DNA of 59,163 nt from Oryzibacter oryziterrae (GTDB lineage: Bacteria; Pseudomonadota; Alphaproteobacteria; Rhizobiales; Pleomorphomonadaceae), in the NCBI RefSeq assembly GCF_021864535.1, contig NZ_JAKJIC010000024.1, forward strand, positions 1 to 59,163, read 5' to 3'. Made by a program: the position numbers and the translations under genes. Numbering within the stretch: position 1 is the first letter of the stretch; the number at the start of each line of letters is the position of its first letter. This document shows, one piece after another, positions 38,995 to 46,306 of this stretch. The notes under the pieces are model-generated. The model did not search any database, was not told the DNA's origin, and was given only the letters and a program-made list of their open reading frames with translations.

Positions 38995-39798
38995 TTATTC
39001 GGCCTCTGCTGGTTTTCCCGTATCCGGCTCACCCCAATCCGGCGCCGCTTCGATGAGTTCGACACCCTCCGCACGGCATAGCCCACGCACTCCTTCACTT
39101 GGGCAACGATCGGTCACGAACACGTCCACCTGGGCCACCGATCCGATGCGCACCGGCGCCGTTCGATCGAACTTGGTCTGGTCGGCCACAAGGATCACGC
39201 GGCGGGCATTGGCGATGATCGCCTGCGCCACCTTCACCTCGCGATAGTCATAGTCCAGCAGCGAGCCGTCCTCGTCGATCGCCGACGTGCCGACGATGGC
39301 AAAGTCCACCTTGAACTGCCGGATGAAATCCACCGCCGCCTCGCCGACGATGCCGCCGTCCGACCGGCGCACCACCCCACCGGCAATCACCACCTCGATT
39401 TGCGGATAGGCCCGCATCACATTGGCAACATTGATGTTGTTGGTGATCACCATCAGCCCGGTGTGCTGCAGCAGCGCCTGCGCCACCGCTTCGGTGGTGG
39501 TGCCGATGTTGATGAACAGCGAGGAATCATTGGGCACCAGATTGGCCGCCGCCTGTCCGATCTGCATCTTCTCTGACGAGGCAATCTGCCGGCGGGCGTC
39601 ATAGCCCACGTTCTCCGTCGACGAGGCCAGCACCGCGCCGCCATGCACGCGGGCAAGCAGGCGCCGATCGCACAGCTCGTTGAGATCCTTGCGAATGGTC
39701 TGCGGTGTCACCACGAACCGGGCCGCGAGGTCCTCGACCGTGACGCGACCGACCTGCTTGGCGAGATCCAGGATCGATTGTTGCCGGGCAATCAGCAT
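38995..39798 (-). CDS. DeoR/GlpR-family transcriptional regulator
   Basis: The 267-residue protein starts MLIARQQSILDLAKQVGRVTVEDLAARF, the family helix-turn-helix (about 1-60, TPQTIRKDLNELCDRRLLARVHGGAV). The DeoRC sugar-phosphate sensor domain follows with FINIGTTTEAVA, VVIAGGVVRRSDGGIVG and DYDYREVKVAQAIIANARRVILVADQTKF, which is most like GlpR. The ATG at 39798 fits the family N-terminus, but its ribosome site is poor and the open frame continues upstream to 39918. No glycerol operon is beside it. It is divergent from the carrier-protein operon across about 530 bp and may regulate it, which is a guess from position. Confidence 0.88.
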   Translation of the reverse strand: MLIARQQSILDLAKQVGRVTVEDLAARFVVTPQTIRKDLNELCDRRLLARVHGGAVLASSTENVGYDARRQIASSEKMQIGQAAANLVPNDSSLFINIGTTTEAVAQALLQHTGLMVITNNINVANVMRAYPQIEVVIAGGVVRRSDGGIVGEAAVDFIRQFKVDFAIVGTSAIDEDGSLLDYDYREVKVAQAIIANARRVILVADQTKFDRTAPVRIGSVAQVDVFVTDRCPSEGVRGLCRAEGVELIEAAPDWGEPDTGKPAEAE

Positions 39799-40071
39799 GT
39801 CCTCAAGCCACCCCTTGCGCACCGCCGCGGCCTGAACCCGTCGGGACCGACGGGCGCGCGGGCGATGAAGCCGGCGGCCTTCCGTCCGGCCATTTCCGCC
39901 GAAAGCAACCTGACCCACCGGTAGGGCCTATATAGCATCGGGGACCCGAGGGCGTCAGTCAGGAAAACCCGATTTTTTTCAGGGACATTCGCCAGCAGGA
40001 GAGACGACAGGCCGGCCGGAGCTCCGCAGCAGCCGGAAGCCCCATCCGCGCTGGAAGCATGCGAAGAACAC

Positions 40072-40215
40072 CATCTTAACCTGAATTCCAGGTAAACATT
40101 AAATATAAAATTCTCCATGATCCGTATGATGAACTATTTACACAAATATTTCGCAGAGTACACTATGGTAAAAATAGTATTTAATTCGGCTTTTTAATGT
40201 TTTCCCAACGTTTCT
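40072..40215. promoter_or_regulatory. AT-rich upstream region of the carrier-protein operon
   Basis: Roughly 140 bp of markedly AT-rich DNA in an otherwise GC-rich region, between the DeoR/GlpR gene and the carrier-protein operon. It contains a perfect palindrome ACCTG-AATTC-CAGGT at 40079-40093 and a short inverted repeat ACTAT/ATAGT at 40162-40178. Such AT-rich stretches are bound by xenogeneic-silencer-like proteins (MucR/Ros type in alphaproteobacteria). No open frame of note. The remaining bases on either side (39799-40071 and 40216-40330) show nothing else. Confidence 0.45.
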
Positions 40216-40330
40216 ACGCTATCTACTGCTCCTACAAACAAGCGCACCGCACAAGGCAGGCCTGTCGAGGGTCGAGCCATGTGACGCAGCGCAGCTCCAG
40301 GGAAACACACGTTCGAAAGAGAGGCAGACA

Positions 40331-40582
40331 ATGACGGCAGATATTCGCGAGCTGATTTCCAAGCACGGCAACCTTTCGGTCGACGTCGCCACGCTGGCCG
40401 ATGAGGCCGATCTCTACGCCGCGGGCCTTTCGTCCTTCGCGTCGGTGCAGCTGATGCTGTCCATCGAGGACGCCTTCGACATCGAATTTCCGGACCGCAT
40501 GCTGAACCGTCGCTCCTTTGCGTCGATCGCGGCCATTCAGGCCTGCGTCGATGAACTCACCGCCGACAGGAAGGCCGCCTGA
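40331..40582 (+). CDS. Stand-alone acyl/aminoacyl carrier protein
   Basis: Small four-helix carrier protein of 83 residues that holds an acyl group on a phosphopantetheine arm. The attachment site is S35 in AGLSSFASVQLML, which replaces the usual DSL by SSF but keeps the serine and surrounding helix. The rest (LSIEDAFDIEFPDRML, then RSFASIAAIQACVDEL) follows the ACP pattern. A strong AGAGGCAGACA site precedes the ATG. It starts a tight four-gene operon with an amino acid:[carrier protein] ligase, so it is most probably loaded with an amino acid rather than a fatty acyl chain. That inference rests on characterised Bradyrhizobium relatives. Confidence 0.9.
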   Translation: MTADIRELISKHGNLSVDVATLADEADLYAAGLSSFASVQLMLSIEDAFDIEFPDRMLNRRSFASIAAIQACVDELTADRKAA

Positions 40583-40584
40583 TC

Positions 40585-41766
40585 ATGAACGCCATGGGCT
40601 CCTTCACCGCGAACCGCCTGGCCGACCGCGTCCGTCGCGTCGCCGCCATCGCCGCGCAGTATACCAACCAGGTCGACGCCGAGAACCGCGTGCCCCGCGA
40701 GGCCGTCGAAGCCTTGAAGATCGAGAAGCTGCTGTCGGTCATGGTGCCGGTGGAGCTGGGTGGCGAGGGCGCCACCACCGCCGAGATCGCCGACGCCTGC
40801 GCCATCCTCGGCACGGCCTGCGGCTCGTCGGCCATGATCTTCGCCATGCACCAGATCAAGATGTCGAGCCTCGTCGAACACGGCATGGGCTCGGAGTGGC
40901 ATCGCGATCTCATGGCCCGCATCTGCGCCGAACAGCTGGTCATGGGCTCGGCCACCACCGAGGCCGGCATCGGCGGCAACCTCAGAAACTCCATCTGCCA
41001 TGTCGAGGTCACCGGCGATCGCTTCAAGCTCGACAAGGCGGCGAGCTGCATCTCCTACGCCGAGATCTCCGACGCCATCATGGTCACCTCGCGCGCCCAC
41101 AAGGACGCAGCCCCCACCGACCAGGTGATGACCGTCGTCATGAAGGACCAGTACAGCCTCGAGCGCACCCATGAATGGAACGTGCTCGGCATGCGCGGCA
41201 CCCGCTCGGAAGGCTTCATGTTCCGCTCCGAGGGCGACGCCTGCCAGATCCTGCCGCAGCCCTTCGCCGAAATCGCCGCCGAGTCCATGCTGGCCCAGGC
41301 CCATATCCTCTGGGGCGCCCTGTGGTGGGGTATTGCCGCCGACGCCTGTGCCCGCGCCCAGAGCTTCATCCGCAGCGAAGCCCGCCGCAATCCCGGCCAG
41401 ACGCCTGTCGGCGCGCCGCATCTGGTCAAGGCCCTCGGCCACCTGCAGATGATCAAGTCCAACCTGCTGGTCGCCATCGACCAGTATGAGATGGCCAAGC
41501 GCGACCACGACTATCTGCAGTCGGTCGGCTATGGCGTCGCCATCAACCTCCTGAAGGTCACCACGTCGGAGACCATTCTCGAGATCATCAACGAATGCAT
41601 GAACGTCTGCGGCCTGCCCGGCTATCGCATGGATACGCCCTACAGCCTCGGCCGCCATCTGCGTGACGCCCATTCGGCGCAGCTGATGATCTCCAATGAT
41701 CGCGTGAAGCTCAATGTCGCCGGCATGCTGGCGATGACCAAGCCCGACACCAGCCTCCTGGGGTGA
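40585..41766 (+). CDS. Acyl-CoA-dehydrogenase-fold flavoprotein lacking the usual catalytic glutamate
   Basis: The 393-residue protein has the three-part acyl-CoA dehydrogenase fold: N-terminal helices ([33 protein letters not shown]), a central beta domain with [17 protein letters not shown] as the flavin segment, and C-terminal helices. The C-terminus reads [29 protein letters not shown], where ordinary dehydrogenases have the catalytic Y-E-G. No glutamate is seen at that place. This C-terminal pattern is found in flavin monooxygenases and atypical dehydrogenases of the superfamily. In this operon it probably acts on the aminoacyl group held by the carrier protein; desaturation or N-oxidation are both conceivable. 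It starts two bases after the carrier-protein stop. Confidence 0.85.
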   Translation: MNAMGSFTANRLADRVRRVAAIAAQYTNQVDAENRVPREAVEALKIEKLLSVMVPVELGGEGATTAEIADACAILGTACGSSAMIFAMHQIKMSSLVEHGMGSEWHRDLMARICAEQLVMGSATTEAGIGGNLRNSICHVEVTGDRFKLDKAASCISYAEISDAIMVTSRAHKDAAPTDQVMTVVMKDQYSLERTHEWNVLGMRGTRSEGFMFRSEGDACQILPQPFAEIAAESMLAQAHILWGALWWGIAADACARAQSFIRSEARRNPGQTPVGAPHLVKALGHLQMIKSNLLVAIDQYEMAKRDHDYLQSVGYGVAINLLKVTTSETILEIINECMNVCGLPGYRMDTPYSLGRHLRDAHSAQLMISNDRVKLNVAGMLAMTKPDTSLLG

Positions 41767-41771
41767 GACCG

Positions 41772-42686
41772 ATGGATCAACAGGCCAGCCTTCTCGACAA
41801 GCTGTTCGCAACCGGTCTCCTGGTGGAGACCGGCGTTCAGGGCCTCTACGGCCGCTCGGGCGTCTTCGAGGACGTCATCGCCCGCTTCGATGCTCTGGTG
41901 AGCCGCCTCGGCGCCTTCCAGAAGGCGGAAGTGCTGCGCTTCCCGCCCGCCATGCCGCGCGCCTGGTTCGAACGCTCGGGCTATCTCAAGAGCTTCCCGA
42001 ACCTCGCCGGCACGGTTCACGCCTTCTGCGGCAACGACCAGGACCACGCGGCCCTGCTCGAATGCGTCGCCGCGGGGGACGACTGGACCGGCGGCCAGAA
42101 GGCCACCGACATCGTCCTGACACCGGCCGCCTGCTATCCGCTCTATCCGGTGATCGCCCGTCGTGGGGCCCTGCCCGAGGGCGGCGTCACCTTCGACCTG
42201 CAGTCCTATTGCTTCCGCCGCGAGCCCTCCAGCGAGCCGACGCGCCAGCAGCTGTTCCGCATGCGCGAATATGTCCGCTCCGGCACGCCCGAGCAGGTTC
42301 AGGCCTTCCGCGAGGAATGGATGGATCTCGGCCAGAAGCTCATCGCCATGGTCGGCCTGCCCTTCACCGTCGACGTGGCCAACGATCCCTTCTTCGGCCG
42401 CGCCGGGCGCATGATGAAGATGACGCAGCGCGAGCAGGCCCTGAAGTTCGAGCTTCTCGTGCCGGTCAACTCGGAAGAGAACCCCACCGCCTGCCTGTCC
42501 TTCAACTATCACCAGGACCATTTCGGCAAGACCTGGGGCATCGAAACCGCCGACGGTGCCGTGGCCCACACCGCTTGCGTCGGCTTCGGCCTCGAACGGG
42601 TGGCGCTGGCGCTGTTCCGTCACCACGGCCTCGACGTCACCGAATGGCCGGCACCGGTTCGCGAGGCGCTTTGGGGGACTGAATGA
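41772..42686 (+). CDS. Amino acid:[carrier protein] ligase (class II synthetase homologue)
   Basis: Homologue of the catalytic core of atypical seryl-tRNA synthetases that activates an amino acid and loads it onto a carrier protein instead of tRNA. The 304-residue protein has class II motif 2 ([22 protein letters not shown]) and motif 3 ([17 protein letters not shown]). C121, E166 and C269 have exactly the mutual spacing of the zinc ligands (131, 176, 279) that I recall for Bradyrhizobium Bll0957, so the metal-dependent amino-acid pocket looks intact. No tRNA-binding coiled coil is present. Known relatives use glycine or alanine. The ATG at 41772 follows GGGGTGA; a GTG at 41763 overlapping the previous stop is possible. 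Confidence 0.93.
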   Translation: MDQQASLLDKLFATGLLVETGVQGLYGRSGVFEDVIARFDALVSRLGAFQKAEVLRFPPAMPRAWFERSGYLKSFPNLAGTVHAFCGNDQDHAALLECVAAGDDWTGGQKATDIVLTPAACYPLYPVIARRGALPEGGVTFDLQSYCFRREPSSEPTRQQLFRMREYVRSGTPEQVQAFREEWMDLGQKLIAMVGLPFTVDVANDPFFGRAGRMMKMTQREQALKFELLVPVNSEENPTACLSFNYHQDHFGKTWGIETADGAVAHTACVGFGLERVALALFRHHGLDVTEWPAPVREALWGTE

Positions 42687-43690
42687 GCGCGCTGGCAACT
42701 TCGTCTCCTCCGGCAGGCGGCCACACGGCCGTCTTTCCTGCCCTCGACCCCGCGAGCTACCGGCCGCATCCCCTGCATGCCGCCGAGCGCGCCTGGCCGG
42801 AGACCAATTGCTCCGTCGATCTGTGGATCGAGATGATCGCCTGCCTCGGTGCCCCGCCCGAGGCAGCCTTCGGCTTCACCCTGACCCAGGATTTCGAAGG
42901 CGATCAGTTCACCTTCTTCAAGATCCCACCCGAGGATCTCGAGCATCTCTACGGCCTGCGCCTCGCCGAACTTGCCATCTTCGACGATCCCGAGCTGCAT
43001 CTGGCCGAACAGGTGGCGCGCGGTCGCCTCTGCCTGATCGAACTCGACAGCTTCTTCCTGCCCGACACGCGCGGCGTCGCCTATGGCCTCGAGCACGGCA
43101 AGACCACGGTTGGCGTCAACCGCATCGATCTCACCGCCCGTCGCCTCGACTATTTCCACAACGCCGGCTACTTCACCCTCGAAGGCGCCGATTTCGACGG
43201 TCTGTTCCAGATCGGCCGTCGCGCGCCGGACGCGCCCTTCCTGCCCTATACCGAATTCGTCAAGCTGCCCGAGCGTATCGACACCTCCGCCCTCGCGGAC
43301 AAGGCGGCGGCGCTGCTCGCTCGCCATCTCGCCCGCGTGCCCGTCGCCAACCCGGTCACGGCCTTTGCCCAGCGCTTCGCCGCCCAGGCCGCCGGTCTCT
43401 ATGAGCGCCCGGCCTTCTTCCACAAATACGCCTTCAATACGCTCCGCCAACTCGGCGCCAACTTCCTGCTGCTCTCGGACCACCTGGACTGGCTGGAAGC
43501 CCAGGGCAAGGGCGAATTTGCCGCCGAACGCGACGCCGCCTTCGCCATCTCCGAGACCGCGAAGATCGTGCAGTTCCAGCTCGCCCGCGCCGTCGCCCGC
43601 CGCAAGGCCGACAGCCTGCCGCCCATGATGACGCCGGCCGCGGAAAGCTGGGACAAGCTCATCGCCGGCCTGACCTCCAAGCTCGGCTGA
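42683..43690 (+). CDS. DUF1839-family protein, possible papain-fold acyltransferase
   Basis: The 335-residue protein is the last of the carrier-protein operon and overlaps the ligase stop (ATGA). DUF1839 proteins accompany such ligases; no function is established to my knowledge. The N-terminal half resembles the BtrH/C39-like cysteine fold: C43 in [16 protein letters not shown], a central strand [14 protein letters not shown]138 in [16 protein letters not shown], and D156/N160 in [10 protein letters not shown], which are in the right order for a Cys-His-Asp/Asn triad. BtrH moves an acyl group from a carrier protein to an amine. The C-terminal half is helical. The transferase role is my inference from pattern and context, not a demonstrated homology. 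Confidence 0.8.
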   Translation: MSALATSSPPAGGHTAVFPALDPASYRPHPLHAAERAWPETNCSVDLWIEMIACLGAPPEAAFGFTLTQDFEGDQFTFFKIPPEDLEHLYGLRLAELAIFDDPELHLAEQVARGRLCLIELDSFFLPDTRGVAYGLEHGKTTVGVNRIDLTARRLDYFHNAGYFTLEGADFDGLFQIGRRAPDAPFLPYTEFVKLPERIDTSALADKAAALLARHLARVPVANPVTAFAQRFAAQAAGLYERPAFFHKYAFNTLRQLGANFLLLSDHLDWLEAQGKGEFAAERDAAFAISETAKIVQFQLARAVARRKADSLPPMMTPAAESWDKLIAGLTSKLG

Positions 43691-43896
43691 CACCAGCAAC
43701 AAGCCCGCATCGAAGGCGCGGCCGCGGCTCATGCTGCGGCCATGTTGCGCAGCAAAGAGTCATGCTGAACAGGAGTCACGGCATCGTGAGTCCAACTGGA
43801 AGACACTCGCATTGAGAGAATCTCCCCAGCCAGACTCGCGTGGCGACAGTCCGGTCCGGGATCGACGCGCGCGCTGTCGCGCCCTATGCTCGGCCC

Positions 43897-44391
43897 ATGA
43901 CCATCCGAATCCTCGTCAGCGCCTGCCTGCTCGGCCAGCCCGTCCGCTATGACGGCAACGCCCGTCTCACCGGTCACGCCATTCTCGCCCGCTGGCAGGC
44001 GGAAGGCCGTGTGGTCGCCGCCTGCCCCGAAGGCTTGGGCGGCCTGCTCACCCCGCGTCCCAGCGCCGAGATCGAACGCGCCCAAAGCGGCGATGATGTG
44101 CTCGACGGGCGCGCCCGCGTGTTCGACGCCCTCGGCGACGACGTCACCACCGCCTTCATTGCCGGCGCCCGCGCCACCCTCGATCTCGCGCTTGCCACCG
44201 GCTGCACCCACGCGCTCCTCACCGAGCGCAGCCCCTCCTGCGGCAGCGCCACGATCTACGACGGCAGCTTCTCCGGCCTCCGCCACCCCGGCAACGGTGT
44301 CACCACCGCGCTGCTCGCCCGTCACGGCATCACCGTCTTCGGCGACGACCGCATCGAAGAGCTGGACGCCCTACTCCTCGCGCAATCTTGA
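43897..44391 (+). CDS. DUF523/TudS-family iron-sulfur protein
   Basis: DUF523 includes thiouracil desulfidase TudS, a [4Fe-4S] enzyme that removes sulfur from 2-thiouracil. The 164-residue product has the family cysteines: C11 region in LVSACLLGQPVRYDG, VVAACPEGLGGLLTPR, and TERSPSCGS. The three cluster ligands therefore appear conserved. The ATG at 43897 gives the usual N-terminus (MTIRILVSACLLG); the ribosome site is poor. It stands alone about 200 bp after the carrier-protein operon. Function in this organism is inferred from the family only. Confidence 0.85.
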   Translation: MTIRILVSACLLGQPVRYDGNARLTGHAILARWQAEGRVVAACPEGLGGLLTPRPSAEIERAQSGDDVLDGRARVFDALGDDVTTAFIAGARATLDLALATGCTHALLTERSPSCGSATIYDGSFSGLRHPGNGVTTALLARHGITVFGDDRIEELDALLLAQS

Positions 44392-44501
44392 ACGCCGGGG
44401 CCAAACCCGCCCGCGCATTTCCCCTGACGCCCGCAGCCGAGACGGCCTAACATCCGGCCCAACGTCCATGCGCGCCACGCGCCGCCAGCCGGAGCTCCCC
44501 C

Positions 44502-45890
44502 ATGTCCACCCGCATCGAAACCGACACCTTCGGCCCCATCGAGGTCGACGCCTCCGTCTACTGGGGCGCCCAGACCGAGCGCTCGCGCGGTAACTTCAAG
44601 ATCGGCTGGGAGAGACAGCCTCTCGCCGTCATCCACGCGCTCGGCCTCATCAAGCGGGCGGCGGCAGAGACCAACCACGCCCTCGGCCTTCTCGACGACC
44701 GCCTGACCGCCGCAATCGTCGAGGCCGCCCAGGAGGTGGCCGACGGCAAGCTCGACGCCCATTTCCCGCTGGTGGTCTGGCAGACCGGTTCGGGCACCCA
44801 GACCAACATGAACGCCAACGAGGTCATCTCCAATCGCGCCATCGAGCGCCTCGGCGGGGTGCTCGGCTCCAAGCAGCCGGTGCACCCCAACGACCACGTC
44901 AACATGAGCCAGTCGTCCAACGACACCTATCCCACCGCCATGCATCTCGCCGGCGCCATCGCCACAAGCCGCAGCCTCCTGCCCGCGCTCGCCCATCTGC
45001 GCGACGCGCTCCGCGTCAAGGTCGCCGCCTGGTCGGACATCATCAAGATCGGCCGCACCCACACCCAGGACGCCACGCCCCTCACGCTTGGCCAGGAGTT
45101 CTCCGGCTACGCCCAGCAGGTGGACAACGGCATCGCCCGCATCGAGATGACCCTGCCCCTGCTGATGCAGCTCGCCCAGGGCGGCACCGCCGTGGGCACC
45201 GGCCTCAACGCCCCCAAGGGCTTTGCCGAGGCGATCGCCGCCCGCCTCGCCGAGCTGACCGGCCTGCCCTTCACCTCGGCCCCCAACAAGTTTGAAGCCC
45301 TCGCCGCCCACGACGCCATGGTGATGACCCACGGCGCCCTCAACACCGTGGCCGCCAGCCTGTTCAAGATCGCCAACGACATCCGCCTGCTCGGCTCCGG
45401 TCCCCGCTCGGGCCTCGGCGAACTCGCCCTGCCGGAGAACGAGCCCGGTTCGTCGATCATGCCCGGCAAGGTCAACCCGACGCAGTGCGAAGCGCTCACC
45501 ATGGTCTGCTGCCAGGTCTTCGGCAATCACGCCGCGCTCACCTTCGCCGGCAGCCAGGGCCATTTCGAACTCAACGTCTACAATCCCGTCATGGCCTATA
45601 ACTTCCTGCAATCGGTCCAGCTGTTGACCGACGCCGTCCGCTCCTTCACCGACCATTGCGTCACCGGCATCGAACCGCGCCGCGCCAACATCCAGGCCGC
45701 GCTCGACCGCTCGCTGATGCTGGTCACCGCGCTTGCGCCCAAGGTGGGCTACGACATCGCCGCCAGGATCGCCAAGGCGGCCCACGCCAACGGCACCACC
45801 CTGCGCGAGGAGGCAATTGCCGGCGGTTACGTCACCGCCGAGGAGTTCGACAGCTTGGTCCGCCCGGAGAAAATGCTCGGACCGAGCTGA
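44502..45890 (+). CDS. fumC: Class II fumarate hydratase
   Basis: Iron-independent fumarase of the TCA cycle, which interconverts fumarate and L-malate. The 462-residue protein has the superfamily signature [15 protein letters not shown] (about residue 317), the substrate segments [19 protein letters not shown] and [21 protein letters not shown], and [21 protein letters not shown] with the catalytic histidine. Size is standard. GGAG stands ahead of the ATG. Its gene is followed by two REP-like palindromes. Confidence 0.97.
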   Translation: MSTRIETDTFGPIEVDASVYWGAQTERSRGNFKIGWERQPLAVIHALGLIKRAAAETNHALGLLDDRLTAAIVEAAQEVADGKLDAHFPLVVWQTGSGTQTNMNANEVISNRAIERLGGVLGSKQPVHPNDHVNMSQSSNDTYPTAMHLAGAIATSRSLLPALAHLRDALRVKVAAWSDIIKIGRTHTQDATPLTLGQEFSGYAQQVDNGIARIEMTLPLLMQLAQGGTAVGTGLNAPKGFAEAIAARLAELTGLPFTSAPNKFEALAAHDAMVMTHGALNTVAASLFKIANDIRLLGSGPRSGLGELALPENEPGSSIMPGKVNPTQCEALTMVCCQVFGNHAALTFAGSQGHFELNVYNPVMAYNFLQSVQLLTDAVRSFTDHCVTGIEPRRANIQAALDRSLMLVTALAPKVGYDIAARIAKAAHANGTTLREEAIAGGYVTAEEFDSLVRPEKMLGPS

Positions 45891-45959
45891 AAGCCGGGCC
45901 GTCAGCGCCAGTGTCCCAAGCAAAGCCAACGCCTCCAAATGGCAGGCCCGACGACGGCC

Positions 45960-46080
45960 GGTGACTGTTTCCGCGTGAGCGGTAACCGTCACCTATTCGC
46001 CTGCCGCAAACCCACGCGGCCTGTACGGTTCCCCTACGCAAGGTGACAGTTGCGCCGGCTTCGCCGTCGAAACAGTCACC
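45960..46080. repeat. Pair of related REP-like palindromes
   Basis: Two imperfect palindromes lie 48 bp apart after fumC. The first (45960-45993) pairs GGTGACTGTTTCCGC with GCGGTAACCGTCACC (13 of 15) around GTGA. The second (46042-46080) pairs GGTGACAGTTGCGCCGGC with GCCGTCGAAACAGTCACC (15 of 18) around three bases. All four arms share GGTGACnGTT, alternating in orientation. The outer arms also match each other exactly over 14 bp (CCGGTGACTGTTTC). The layout is that of a REP doublet; no transposase gene is near. The remaining ~225 bp up to the glycosidase start show nothing else. Confidence 0.6.
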
Positions 46081-46306
46081 GGCATTCATTGCACCAAGCC
46101 CGCTCCGCTCACCCTCCCCCCTTCCGCTTGTCATGGTCCGCGAAGGCGGACCATCCACGCAGTCATGGCGAACAAGCCCGAAGGTCCGGATCCCCACGCG
46201 AGCCGCCACACTTTGCCGGTCCGGCCCAGAGAACGCGCCTCCGTTAACCCGACTTTCCACTCCCTCCGTTATCCTCGCGCCAGTTCTTCCTCCGGACCCA
46301 GCGCGC

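Noticed and set aside
40162-40178. Second operator ACTAT/ATAGT in the AT-rich region
   Set aside because: Only five-base arms in AT-rich sequence, which is expected by chance; recorded only as part of the region.
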